A DNA stretch of 64,000 nucleotides from Dryas octopetala (taxonomy: Eukaryota; Streptophyta; Magnoliopsida; Rosales; Rosaceae), in assembly GCA_963921425.1 (NCBI GenBank), contig OY992833.1:24042698-24106697 (forward strand). Reading direction: 5' to 3'. Positions 39,532-51,189 of this stretch are shown piece by piece. How positions within the stretch are numbered: the first letter of the stretch is position 1; each line of letters opens with the position of its first letter. The notes below the pieces were generated by a model that was not told the origin of the DNA, searched no databases, and saw only the letters and a list, made by a program, of their open reading frames with translations. Both the position numbers and the translations under genes were made by a program.

Positions 39532-39934
39532 GGGCCCTAAGGGATTCCTTATTTAGTGTTAAATGAGGGATCACCGTGTGTGGCCCACGCGGGTCATTTT
39601 GTAATAATTCGAACCTTTTATTTTTTACATCTCCATTGATAGATTATTCATGCAAAAAATCAATCAAATCGAAAATCGTTTACACGTTCGTTTAAGCGGT
39701 CAAAGTTTAAAACAAATGGGCGAACAACAAATTCTTCTATAAACACCTAAGCTTTGACCGCTTAATCGAACGGGTAAACGATTTTCGATTTGGCTGATTT
39801 TTTGCATAGATGATCTATCAATGGAGATATAAAAAATGAATGGTTCGGATTAACACAAAACGACTTGTGTGGGCTCTATAAGGTGATCCCTCATTTAACA
39901 CTAAATGAAGGATCCCTTATTGGAAAGGGCCTCA
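39532..39934. mobile_element. Mutator-like foldback element with palindromic core
   Basis: The arms are inverted copies (left agggccctaagggattcctt..., right ...aaggatcccttattggaaagggcc) and extend inward over most of the element (gttaaatgagggatcac, tcgaaaatcgtttac). A direct repeat of 12 bp, atcatttggata, occurs at both borders (39520-39531 and 39934-39945) and includes a 9-bp duplication. The inner module (ttcattttttacatct..., ...gcaaaaaat) is shared with the element at 61.1 kb and the repeats inside the CACTA element. Confidence 0.72.
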
Positions 39935-39945
39935 TCATTTGGATA

Positions 39946-41221
39946 TTTGATCTTTATGGTAATGTGTAATAGAGTTTATATATATTTTTTGTATTTAATT
40001 GATTAATATTTTGTTAAAAGTGGTTTATTTGAACCCAGTTATTTTGTATTTTACTTAACCAAATTTCTTTTATGTAATTTCTTATTCCCACATTTACACT
40101 TGCAAAAATTTACAATCATTAGTGATTTATTATTGTAAACTCTTAATCTAAATGCCAGTGTAATCAATTCATGAAGAATTAAACATTATTTAGAAAAAAA
40201 TAATTAAATATACAATTAACTCAAACAAGAAAGTTGATATATAAGAAATGTGTATTACACCAAAGTGTAAAGAAAATTGGTAATGATGATTAGTACAACA
40301 AATATGTAAAATCTAATACTCCAACAATATTTTTTAACATGCTTATACTAATAAACTCTAGTTGTAAATAGTAGATGACTTCATCAAATTCATAGAAATA
40401 TATTTTGTGTTGTAGCATCATTTAAAGAATATGTCTTGCCATTCATATGAAGAGTACTTTTACTTACCCGTAATCGGAATTGACATAAATTGGAATCCGA
40501 ATGAAAATGAATTAGAGTGAGGATGAATAAGAGTGAGGAGTAATTGGAGTAAGACATTTCCATTAACGTGTTTACTAACTGTCAGAAATCGGAATCAGAA
40601 AAAACATGATTTTCATACACGTGTTTACTTATTTGCAGGAATCGGAATCAAAACCAGTTTGATTACTAAAATGCCCTTATACAAAATTAAATATATTTTA
40701 TGATACTCACAATTTTTAAAATGTCTAAAAATAAAGTTTACCTCAAATATTTTGCAAAAAAAAAAAATTCATACTTTTATTTATGGTGAAGAAAAAAAAT
40801 TAAAATATTTATGGTTGAGGGCAATTTTGTATATTTTTTTAAAAATGTGAGTAATTTTGGCATGAAAAATTATATTCTCCCTCCCTGGACCCTTATGGAA
40901 TTCAATTCCTTATTTCATGTGGGCATCACACTCTTTCTCATTTCAATATGTGTAAGTAAATAAGGAATTGGAATGAGAATGACTCTCAAATATAAGTAAA
41001 CACATAAACGAGAATCACTCACATTCTTTACGATAAGTAAACATGCCTTAATTGTATTACTCGTTGTAGATGTACGCCAATACTGGGCTTGGGCCTTGAA
41101 ATAAGTTGTAAATAGTTAGCAGAGTGGGCTTAGATATAGAGTCTCATTACCCATACCATATTGAATTGTTGTAGCAGCGTGAACTAGTGTCAGAGACACA
41201 GTTTCGCTCCAAAAGCTCAAA
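39946..41221. other. Intergenic DNA with diverged repeat
   Basis: About 40460-41050 carries motifs repeated in inverted orientation (gtaatcggaattg, cgtgtttactta on the left; ggaattggaatgagaatga, taagtaaacac on the right), suggesting an old MITE of about 0.6 kb. No gene is seen. Confidence 0.4.
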
Positions 41222-41637
41222 GGCCAGTGCTATTTCGACCACCATAAATTGTTGAGTTGACCATTTTATTTCAAAATTTCAACTTTACCCTTATAACAAA
41301 AAAATTTAATTTTGTTCATCGAGTTATTCGACAGTTATCTACCGAAATATTTATGGTTATTCAATAGTTATCTGTTGAACATTGGTGAATTATTCGGTGG
41401 ATAACTACCGAATGGAAATGAAAAAGGCATTCGACACTTATCTGTCGAAATATTTGTATTTATTCGACACTTATCTACCGAACATTGATGGATATTTTGG
41501 TAGATGACCACTGAATGAATCTGGATGATTTTATCATGTTTTTGCAATAAAGGGTAAAATAAAAAAAAAATTAAAAAAAATATGTTAAGGTGGTCAACTC
41601 AACAATTAAGTTAACGGTGGTCTAAATAGCCTCATTC
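41222..41637. mobile_element. Mutator-like foldback MITE
   Basis: Inverted ends (left gtgctatttcgaccacc, right ggtggtctaaatagcc; both followed inward by attgttgagttgacca) are flanked by a perfect 9-bp repeat aagctcaaa (41213-41221 and 41638-41646). The centre contains short repeated ttatctaccgaa/ttcggtggataac motifs. Confidence 0.75.
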
Positions 41638-41931
41638 AAGCTCAAAACCTTAAACCCCCTGACATGAAGAATACATGATTGTAATTAAGTAGGAAACTAG
41701 GGGCCATTTTGAAATTGACAGTTGAGCATTCTCTTCTCAATTCTCATACTACACTTCTGAGTCTGTCTGAGTCTCATACAGCTGAGCTGACGGCTGACCC
41801 AGCCATGTCCAAGTCCAATTCCAAGTCCAACCATCACTAACTACATAATCTCTCGCACTTCTCCCCCTACAGCAATTCAATTGTTTATATATATATATAT
41901 ATTTAGCTAATTCTTCGACTGAGCTACAGCT
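41638..41931. promoter_or_regulatory. Promoter of the At5g58100-type gene
   Basis: A run of tatatatatatat at about 41888-41901 lies 30-45 bp before the ATG and may serve as TATA. CT-rich leader-like sequence precedes it. The foldback element above ends less than 300 bp from the start codon. Confidence 0.35.
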
Positions 41932-44900
41932 ATGGCTACCAAATCAAATCCAATGATCCATGCGTTTGTTCTCGCACTGAGCCTGTTCGTGTTTCAATCC
42001 GAGTCCGCGCCTCAACCTTTTCGGAGAGATCCAGGTCACCCTCAGTGGCACCACGGTGCCTTCCACGACGTCCGCGATAGCGTTCGATCCGATGTTCGCC
42101 GCATGCTCCATTCTCGCGCTGAGGTAATTTTACAGATTTTGAAATATTGTTTGGTTGCTGAGAAACAAAATGATATCTCGCAATTTCGATATTAGGTTTT
42201 TAATTTTTGGAGGAATTGGACTTGTATTTGTGGTTTAGTTTGCTCATGAATGTGAATGTGTGTGTTTGTGTGTGTAGGTTCCGTTCCAGGTTCCGCTTGA
42301 AGTAAATGTGGTGCTCATTGGTTTCAATGGTGATGGAGGCTATAGGTTCTCGGCGGATACGCACAAATTGGAAGACCTTCTGAAAATCAGCTTCCCATCA
42401 CACAGGCCGTCATGCCTTGAGACCGGGGAGCCTCTCGATATCGAGCATCAAATTGTCTATAATGCCTTTCCTGTAAGCTTCATATAAAACCATGGCCTGA
42501 GTATTTAGATACATGTACGCATGTACATGTATGTGTATATGTATATGTGTGCGTGTGGGTGTATGTATGTCTATATGCAAATGATATGTACATATATACG
42601 CATGATATGGCATTTTTACAACTATATTTCATCAAGTGATTGGATTTTGTATTCATTCAAATTACAGGCTGGGCAGCCAGAACTAATTGCTCTTGAGAAG
42701 GCACTGAAAGAGGCTATGGTTCCCGCAGGAAATGCAAGAGAGGTGATTGCCATTGTCTCTTACATGTTGTCTTTTGCAAAAGTTATGAGTTCCATTTTGT
42801 CTTCGAATAAAGTTTTAAAATGCTGTTCAATATTTAGACTGATTTTGGAAGGGAAGTACCTCTGTTTGAGGTGGATGCGACTGCAGTGGAGCCAGTTTTT
42901 CAGAAATTATATGCCTACATATTCGACACAGATAAAGCAGCTTATTCTGCTGCAGAGATGGATCACCAAGTGCCAAGTGCAATATTTGTAGTCAATTTTG
43001 ATAAGGTATGGTCTGCAGTCATCACAGCACTTGTTAGTCATTTAATATCAGTTTTACTTTACCATATGGTTTTGCATATTTTAAGGGAAAATGCTTATGA
43101 AGTATTTCTCAAAACAAGCTTATCCTAGTTTTTAATAGTCTCCCTTAATTAACCATACTTGTTATTTTTGGGTATTTATACTTGTTTTACAGGTTAGGAT
43201 GGATCCTAGGAATAAGGACATTGATCTTGACAGCTTGATGTATGGAAAAATTACCCAGCTCACTGAGGAAGATATGAAAAAACAAGAGGGTGACTACATT
43301 TATCGCTATCGTTACAATGGAGGAGGTGCATCTCAAGTTTGGTTGGGCTCTGGCAGGTACACTTAACATAGGGTGTGAGCAGTCCATTTAATTATGAACC
43401 TGTCTATTGTACTCTTTGTTAGACCACAACAATGGAGGGGCCTAACCTCAAGTACATGGACTAACATGGGCTAGTGGACATGTGAACATGTTGCAAGTAT
43501 ACCTCAAGTGCATAGACTGATGTGTGAACATACAAAGTTATGAGTAGTGTGTTATTTTTTCTTTTGTTGTCTGTAAGGGTATCATATGATAGATTATATA
43601 TTGTGTTAAAGATCATATTGAATGTTATGTTACTTTTTTATGCTCTCTTAATCCATGTGTCTTTGCCTATGTGTTTTTTTTCTTTCTTAAATCTAATTTT
43701 CTGCCTATGCTGTTTAGATTTGTTGTGATCGACCTCTCAGCAGGCCCGTGCACATATGGGAAGATTGAAACTGAAGAGGGAACTGTCAGTTCTAGGACGC
43801 TGCCACGACTACGCAATGTGATGTTTCCAAGAGGTTTGGGTGCACCTAGTGATCATTCTTCACATGATGTGTTTGTTGGACAACTTGCCTCTTTAGTATC
43901 CACAACAGTTGAGCATGTTATAGCTCCAGATGTTAGGTACTTGGTCTATCTTTTTATATGTTCATTTGAACCTGGAATGTGCATCTTCCCTGAATATTTG
44001 TTTTTTTGTTAAACCACCAAGTAAAAGATACCAAGTCAGGGACATATTTTTTAAAAATAAGGCATGCAGTTGATTGTAGTATTTTTAAACTTTTTATTAG
44101 TAGTTGTTGTTAATCATGTGTTTATGATCTTAACTCAGATTTGAAACTGTTGACCTGACAACAAGGCTGCTTTTACCAATAATCGTGCTGCAAAATCATA
44201 ATCGATACAATATTATAGATAAAGGCCACAACTACAGTATAAATATTGAAGCAATTGAGGCAGAGGTGAGTTGGTTCCTCCAGAATAACTCAACATCTGT
44301 ATGATTTGCCTATGACTTATGAATGCAAATGAAAGAATATTTGGTTTTCACTTATAGGATCTTGACAGCAAACCTCTCCTATGACTATGAGTATTCCGTA
44401 GTTATGCTTTAAAATACATAAACCCAAAACCACTTCCGTATTTATCTGATTGTTTGATCTATCTTGTACAGGTAAAGAAGATGGTTCATGATGGGCAAGA
44501 AGTTGTGATTGTTGGGGGTTCACATGCATTACATCGCCATGAGAAGTTGTCTATTGCTGTTTCAAAAGCTATGCGAGGCCATTCCCTGCAAGAAACTAAA
44601 AATGACGGACGCTTCCATGTTCATACCAAGACGTATCTCGATGGTGCGATCCTTAAAGAAGTGGGTACTTTATTTATTTGTTCTTTTTTATATTAAAAGG
44701 GTACTATATTTATTCTAATGTTCATTAAATTGTAAATTACCTGGTATTTAAAGTGTCAAATTATTCAATTTTATACCAATTTTGGGGTGCTTGGTGAAAG
44801 TTCCTGTGCTTTTATTGATTTTATTCATTTGGGTATCCTCCCACCATCTTTGTTGGATATAATTTCATGAATGCCTTTCTAAAGGCATTTCAGTTTCCTA

Positions 44901-47793
44901 GGCTTTACATAGAGCTGTCATAATATTTTTAGCTAAAAACTCATGCTTTCCTCTTCTTAACATCGGTATGGCACTTGAATATATCTACATTTTTTTTTTT
45001 CACTTGGAAATGCTCACTCTAGGAGATGGAACGTTCTGCTGATGTGCTTGCTGCTGGTTTGCTTGAGGTGGCGGACCCATCTCTTTCAAGTAGATTTTTC
45101 CTCCGCCAGGTTAGTCAAAAAGGATGTTCACATTGACTTTTGTATTCTCAGAATTTTTTCTTCTTTTATGTAAGCTCTAAAGTATATTTGAGTTTTCTTC
45201 CCTTCTTCATTGTCCTAACTTTTTACTTTTTGTTCCCCAGCATTGGATGGATGAACCTGATGGTGCAAGTGATTCCATACTAAAGCATAAGCCTCTCTGG
45301 GCCACTTATGACTCAAAAAGGGGCAAGAAAAAAAAGAAAATAGAAAGGAAACAAGGAGATCTTTACCGAACTTATGGGACAAGAGTAATTCCTGTGTGAG
45401 CATGCCACCTTGCCTTGCACTGCTGTATTTAATATAAGTATTACTCTCATAGCAGTGTATCCTCATTCTTCTGTGATATATTTGCATGGACATACTATTG
45501 TTGAGTACGTCTTGCTTAGTTCTTTCTGTATTCCTATGTATAGCCTGCTACTATAAAATTTAGCACAAAACTAGGCTCATTGAAATTTATAATTAATTAT
45601 TTTATTTACATCAGAATGATGTTGCAAATATAACATTTTAAGACTTGCTTCTAAATTTTTTTTTGGTAGATTGCTCCTATATTTTTAGTTTCATATGCTG
45701 TCACAAACTATAAGTTTGGAGGTAATGCGGGTGCTGGACCTATTTTTTACTGTAATAATAGCAATATATAACATGTATCACTCATGAAATTAATGTGTAA
45801 TGATTGTTTTATATATTTTTCCGCAGCTTTGTCCTATCATTGGCTGATGTGGATCCTCTCCTTATGATGGAAGACGAAAGTCTTGTATGGACAAGCAAAG
45901 ATGTCGTGATTGTACTTGAGCATCAAAATGAAAAGATACCTCTAAGGTGAGGGAACAATATCTGATTGCCAGGCTTCTTGCGATCTAGCATCCTTGAATG
46001 TATACTGTTTGTGTTTCAATCATTATAATGTACTGGTTGGTCAAAGCTATCTTGTTAACTTTCCCCAGTTGCAAGTTGTAGCGTGTATCATGTGGATGGG
46101 TAAACATCAAAGAAAAGAGTACTGAGTCAACTCTGTTTTACATTGAAGCCTTTGCAGGGTTCAGCATAGGACACCACGGCTTTTCGAACTAATTTTCTTG
46201 TCGTATTTTGTAGCACCTTTGACTTGGGCAATGTCAGTCCTTACTGTTTAAAGTTTTTTTATTATTTTCCTACTGCGTGTCCTAGTATAGATATGATTTT
46301 ATTATAATTTTAGTAAAGTTAGGGCATCATTCAGCCAGTGAAATTGTCTGAAGTATTATATACTTTTTATTACAGATTTGGACTCTCTGTCATTTTGGGT
46401 TTTAAGAAGTAGCTTCAGCAGTTCATTCATTGCAAAATTCATGTTTCTGTTGTGCATTGTGGTCTCTAATCTGTCATTGTGTTTTTTAAGAAGCAGCTAC
46501 AGCACTTCATTCATTGCAAATTCAACCTTTTTTTACTATCATGCTGAACTGTGTTGATGGGCAGTTATGTTTCAGAGACACAGAGAACGCATGCCCTTCC
46601 ATCTCAGGCACAGCGCCATATATTGGCAGGGCTTGCTTCCGCTGTGGGTGGGTTGAGTGCACCATATGAGAAGGCTTCTCATGTCCATGAAAGGCCAATT
46701 GTGAATTGGCTTTGGGCAACTGGGTGTCATCCATTTGGACCATTCTCTAATACTTCTCAAGTCAGCCAAATGCTTCAAGATGTTGCATTGGTAAGTCTAG
46801 TCTCACTATGCTACATTCTGCACAAATATCAAATATAAGTCTTCAGCCATTTGCTGCACGATGACCGTACATTTACAAGTTTGGCGCAGAAGCAGGCATA
46901 AATGTTTTGATGCATCCCGTAGGATTGTGACATCTAAAGTATTTGTTTATCTTTTTGGCAGAGAAACTCAATATATGCACGTGTAGATTCTGCACTCCGC
47001 AGAATTCGTGATACATCAGAGGTAATTTGGTCTTTCATTTGTCCATTTATTAGTTGAATGATTTTATGCTTATGATTTCCTACCTATCTTCTGCAGGCCG
47101 TACAAACTTTTGCCGCAGATTACCTTAAAACTCCGCTTGGTGAGCCAGTGAAAGGAAAAAAGAATAAAACAACCACTGAACTGTGGGTGGAGAAGTTTTA
47201 CAAAAAGACAACTAGCTTGCCTGAACCTTTCCCACATGAATTAGTTGAAAGATTGGAGAACTACTTGGATGTAAGGCATTCCTACTTTTAAATTTCCTAT
47301 GTTTCTCTACCATCTTGAAGATTATTATCAACACGTTTAACACATGACTAAACAACAGAACCTTGAGGAACAGCTTGTAGATTTGTCTTCATCGTTATAT
47401 GGTCATCGCTTACAAGATGCACATTTGAACAGTTCAGAAATTCTCCAGAGTTCCATATTTACCCAGCAGTAAGTTGCTATATCATATGCTCCTCGAAATT
47501 TAGTTCCGTTTCCTATTGTAATTTTGTCTGGCAGGAAAAGGTTATATTAGTGGTTGTTGGAACTGAAGCAATCCGCGGAGAAGGGTTTTTCCCATTTTAA
47601 TTGCTGATATTTATGTGCGTGATGCAGGTACGTAGATCATGTTTTGGCCAGCGAAAGGGAAAAGATGAGATGCTGCAATATTGAGTACAAATATCCTGTG
47701 CAGTCATCTCAAACTTATATATATGGGGGGATTCTTATCGCCGGATTCGGTGTATATTTTGCTGTCATTTTCTTTTCAAATCCTGTGCGCTGA
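41932..47793 (+). CDS. Conserved secretory-pathway membrane protein, At5g58100-like
   Basis: Sixteen exons join in frame into about 808 residues: 41932-42123, 42278-42472, 42668-42742, 42838-43005, 43193-43356, 43718-43936, 44139-44265, 44472-44660, 45023-45109, 45241-45395, 45827-45946, 46565-46790, 46962-47021, 47097-47270, 47359-47468, 47628-47793. A signal peptide (residues 1-25, ending SESA) and one transmembrane helix near the C-terminus (YGGILIAGFGVYFAVIFF) suggest a type I membrane protein whose large domain faces the lumen. The short tail is SNPVR. A Lys-rich run (RGKKKKKIERK) lies mid-protein. I recognise a single-copy plant family represented by At5g58100, but know no catalytic motif in it. 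Every exon border is GT-AG, and the phase agrees at all 15 introns. Confidence 0.85.
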
Positions 47794-48884
47794 CTTCAAC
47801 TCTTATATGGCGGATAGGCATCAAATCCTGACGCACTGATGTCTCTTACACAGAAGAAAGGTAGAAGAACACTATGTTGACAAAGATACATTGAAAATTT
47901 TGCAGTGCATTCTCTGCCTTTGGTGGTAGATAGATAGCTACAACAAGATTACCGCATGAAACTTTAACATTGGAATTATTACTGACAAGGTTGATGTAGC
48001 CATACTGGACGATCAGACTCTAATTTGTACCTCGTCTTTTTGAAACTTGATGGGAACAAATTGTCAAATGTTGTAATCTATGCTTGTGATTGCGTTCTTG
48101 TTTCTATTGAGCTTGGATCGGATAAAATTTTTCAAAATTTCAGAATTCTTAACAATGATGCAGTAGCAAAAATGATCCAAACAAAGACACATAAAGTATC
48201 TATTATTCTATTCTTAGTGATACAAATCAGAATTTTCATCAAATACTTTTATTTCCATCCATGATCCATCGAATTTCATTCAAAATTTTCAAAAATATAT
48301 AAATTTTAAATCTTTTTAAAATTCTTATTCTTCGACTCCGAGCTTTGTCAATGCCAAATACATTCGGTAATTTTAATTTCAATTCAGTTTCCTGAATGCT
48401 GAAAATTGTATATATGAATGCCAAATGCTGTCTTTTTTGTCAATGAATGTCATATACTTGGCTCACGGCATTTGTTTTAGAATTTTAACCCTTCATTTTT
48501 CAATCTAAAACGTACGGGATATATACATTTGGCGCCGATTCTTTATTAGATTTAATTTTTCTTATTGGTAAGATGGGAGGGGGTCTGGAACTCTAATTAA
48601 TAAGCCATAGGATGTATTTAGTTATACAGTTTATACTCTTCACTTTATTTTCATTTCCTTTAAAATTAAGTGGCAGCCCCCAGGAGCCTTAGCAAATCAT
48701 CTTCCTCTCTCCCTAGTGTTCTTATTCCAGTGCAGCTATCATTCAGCCATTCACAATATTCCCCAGAAACAGTTGCTACTTCAATGCAACCTTGTCAGTG
48801 ATGTATGTAATTATATCAGAAAATTGGGTTGCACTAGCTATCAAAAAAGGGAAAAAGTAGATGAATTTTTAAAACAAGGCAGAA
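47794..48884. other. 3' flank and intergenic DNA before the snoRNAs
   Basis: AT-rich 3' region of the upstream gene followed by non-coding DNA. Minus-strand sequence at 48700-48850 has complementary stretches (gtgcaacc ... ggttgca) that could fold and may belong to the snoRNA precursor. I cannot assign a class to it. Confidence 0.35.
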
Positions 48885-48977
48885 ATGTATCAGATATAGC
48901 TTTCTAGGCTGCATTGTCCATCAAATGAAGCTGCTAATAAAGCTGCTCAGAGCCCAGTGCATATTCATCATCTACAC
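48885..48977 (-). ncRNA. Box C/D snoRNA candidate, 25S rRNA guide
   Basis: Read on the minus strand: box C ATGATGA (48971-48965, perfect consensus), guide GCACTGGGCT, box D' CTGA (48950-48947), box C' TGATGGA (48923-48917), box D CTGA (48893-48890). TGTA before box C can pair with TACA after box D as a closing stem. The element upstream of D' contains GCACTGGGC, complementary over 9 nt to the conserved large-subunit rRNA segment GCCCAGTGC near the peptidyl-transferase region (rRNA sequence from memory). By the +5 rule the third C of GCCC would be 2'-O-methylated. The guide next to box D (AGAAAGCTATAT) has no target I can name. Spacing and length of about 93 nt are normal for plant C/D snoRNAs. 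Confidence 0.7.
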
Positions 48978-49102
48978 GTGCAAAATGTAATTACAAAATC
49001 CAAAATCCAAAATCCAAAGAAAAAAAGATATTTTTAACTTCAAAAAAGGAAATGCCCATCTGGGTTTATGTTAGGAATAATTTGAATTTCTTAATATTTT
49101 AA

Positions 49103-49182
49103 GGGATTCCTCAGAAATTATGCTTGTAGTTGTCATCCATTGATGATCAGGTCTCAAAGATTTCATGCCATCATCGGAGCCC
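49103..49182 (-). ncRNA. Box C/D snoRNA, 18S rRNA guide
   Basis: Minus-strand layout: box C ATGATGG (49174-49168), guide ending AATCTTTGAGAC, box D' CTGA (49150-49147), box C' ATGACA (49136-49131, weak), guide ACAAGCATAATTT, box D CTGA (49114-49111). Partly complementary ends (GGGCTCC / GGAATCCC) close it. The D' guide pairs perfectly over 12 nt with GTCTCAAAGATT in the 5' part of 18S rRNA (sequence from memory). The +5 rule points to the C in GTCTC, about C38 in plant numbering. The D guide pairs over 9 nt with TATGCTTGT, the stretch immediately 5' of that site, near A28. I recall plant snoRNAs for both positions (snoR66 and U27 types) but cannot verify the name. The region has no protein gene. 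Confidence 0.82.
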
Positions 49183-49570
49183 CTATGTGATGAAAATTTT
49201 ACCATAAAAATAAATGAAAAAAATATTTCCGAATGAGAAAATAGCAATTGGAATGGATAAGTTAAATAAAAACAAAGAGGGATGTGGCAGAAAAACAATT
49301 CACTGCGCCTGGGTAAGCAACGAAGGCGAAGTGACTCAACGTTCCTGCACGAAATTTGCCTCTTATTCTCTTCGAGAATCAAATAAAACCCTAAATCCAA
49401 AATAATAAGATCCAAGGCTGATAAAGAGGCACTATAGAAATAAATAGCGGCAAAGACTTTTTCTTTTCATCAAAAAAAAAAAAAACTAACATCAAAAGAA
49501 AGAACAGTGAGAGGGGGAGGGGCAGAAGGAGGGAGGTTGCGAGCTAGGCTTTTCTTGTTTGCTAGGCGCC
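49183..49570 (-). other. 5' part of the putative snoRNA transcript
   Basis: Between the promoter elements and the first snoRNA on the minus strand. A 114-residue frame (49415-49071) overlaps the snoRNA and starts in this stretch. It has no recognisable domain and I regard it as chance. No third C/D box set was found. Confidence 0.35.
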
Positions 49571-49576
49571 GTTGTG

Positions 49577-49746
49577 TTTAAATACTGGAAAACTGGAATT
49601 AGGGTTTTTTCACAAAACAAAGGTTTGAGCTTTAGATTATGAAAAGCCCCTCCATATCTATATTATTACGAATTTGCCATTAATTAGGCTAGATTGGATC
49701 CAACTTCAACAGCCCAATGGTTTAGAGCTGCCTTGTATGAGGCCCA
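49577..49746 (-). promoter_or_regulatory. Site II / telo-box / TATA promoter for the snoRNA transcript
   Basis: On the minus strand, in transcription order: site II TGGGCC (49746-49741), site II TGGGCT (49716-49711), telo-box AAACCCTAA (49607-49599) and TATA-like TATTTAAA (49584-49577). This combination and order is established for Arabidopsis ribosomal-protein and polycistronic snoRNA promoters. The first snoRNA begins about 395 nt downstream. Confidence 0.6.
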
Positions 49747-49749
49747 ATA

Positions 49750-50709
49750 TGACAACTGAGGTCATTGACTTACAGGAAAACTAAAAAATAGGAAAACCCA
49801 AAAGCCTCTCATTAATTGGAGTAAATTTTCATGCGACTAGTATATGCATTTATTGACAGTTTTGTCGAGTTAAAAATGGGCATGTTGGGCAATGTGGTAG
49901 AAATTTTTTAAAACTGATTTAGACATGTAGGAAGACAAGCATAAATTCCAATTCATCATAATATAAAATGTGGCTCAATGGGCCATTATTTGCCAGTGCA
50001 AGCATTCCATAGTAAAAGTGGTGAAGAGAATTAGATACCATTGGAATGCAAGAAAGTCGTACTTGCAGAGTTAGTTGCATTTGGTATCCAAAGGCCAAAG
50101 CTATATGCTGTGGTCTTCATGCATGCTAATTAGTAATTGCTACTCCAAATAGTTGTCAACGACACAATGGAGATTAATTTGTTGGCTTCTTCATCGCACA
50201 GTCAGCAGATTGTTGTATAACACTTATTTTTATCTTCACATTAATATACCAACTGCATGCCAATATATATAGCTATAAAATTTAGTAATAATTATTGTCG
50301 ATATAGAGCAATAATTTGCTTATATAAACTCAAGTAACGATGTAGAGCAGTGGATGAAAAAATATAATCCACCAAACAATCCAATGAGCTACGTGTTGAC
50401 CACAACAGATTTAACCAAGACGAACCTACCAGTCCCCACTCCCCACAGAATCCTCAAAGACTCATGACGTCACTCCATACGCACTAACCTATGAAACATT
50501 ACCCTCGGGGCCTCGTAGTCGTAGACAACCCCACAGGTGGGCCCAGTCTCAAAACCTTGTGAACCAAGCCATTAAAAGTCCCCCAAAACTCTTGGACTCA
50601 GAGCCCAACTCGCCCCCTCAGCCTCTCTATAAATACCCCAAGTCCACCTGCTATTGCTAGTCAATCATTTTCTCTCTACGACTCCCAGAACCGACTCAGA
50701 TTCATCAGA
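49750..50709 (+). promoter_or_regulatory. Intergenic region and promoter of the CP1-like gene
   Basis: AT-rich to about 50330, then mixed. Near the gene are the palindrome TGACGTCA (50465-50472), a strong bZIP (CRE/as-1 type) site, and a TATA box ctctataaatac (about 50623-50634), 80 bp before the ATG. The arrangement suggests an inducible gene, consistent with calcium signalling. Confidence 0.55.
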
Positions 50710-51189
50710 ATGTGTCCCTCCGGCCGAACCCTGAATGCACAGACCCAAACGACGACGTTGAGCTCCGATTTCCGTCCCGCATTCGACGTCCTCGACACCG
50801 ACCGCGACGGCAAGATCAGCAAGGACGACCTCCGAGCGTTCTACGCGGGGTTCTCCAGCGGCGGCGCCGACGAAAGCCTCATCGGGTCGATGATGTCGGC
50901 GGCCGACTCGAACGAGGACGGGTTCGTGGAATACGACGAGTTCGAGCGCGTTTTGGGGTGCCCGAAGAGCTCGGGCGGGGGGGTTATGGAGGACGTGTTC
51001 AAGGTCATGGACAAGGACGGAGATGGGAAGCTCGGCCATGAAGATTTGATGAGCTACATGAAATGGGCTGGCTTTTCAGCCACTGATGAAGATGTTGAGG
51101 CCATGATTCGATTGGGCGGTGGTGATGGAAACGGAGGCGTGGACTATGCTGGTCTGCTAAAGATTCTGGCCGTTGATCATGTCCACTAG
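50710..51189 (+). CDS. EF-hand calcium-binding protein, CP1-like
   Basis: Intronless, 159 residues, starting MCPSGRTL as I remember for Arabidopsis CP1. EF-hand loops: DTDRDGKISKDD (residues about 29-40), DSNEDGFVEYDE (about 66-77) and DKDGDGKLGHED (about 98-109), each with acidic residues at positions 1, 3, 5 and 12. A fourth loop near 137-148 (GGDGNGGVDYAG) lacks the position 1 and 12 acids and probably does not bind calcium. It is a calmodulin-like sensor, probably cytosolic; targets unknown. The frame is GC-rich in its first two thirds. The frame on the opposite strand and the +2 frame are by-products. Confidence 0.92.
   Translation: MCPSGRTLNAQTQTTTLSSDFRPAFDVLDTDRDGKISKDDLRAFYAGFSSGGADESLIGSMMSAADSNEDGFVEYDEFERVLGCPKSSGGGVMEDVFKVMDKDGDGKLGHEDLMSYMKWAGFSATDEDVEAMIRLGGGDGNGGVDYAGLLKILAVDHVH

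Noticed and set aside
48700..48850. Possible H/ACA snoRNA (gtgcaacc / ggttgca hairpin)
   Set aside because: Only one convincing stem; H box and ACA spacing do not fit well enough to call.
49071..49415. 114-residue minus-strand frame
   Set aside because: It overlaps the 18S-guide snoRNA; the snoRNA explains the conserved motifs and the protein shows no domain.
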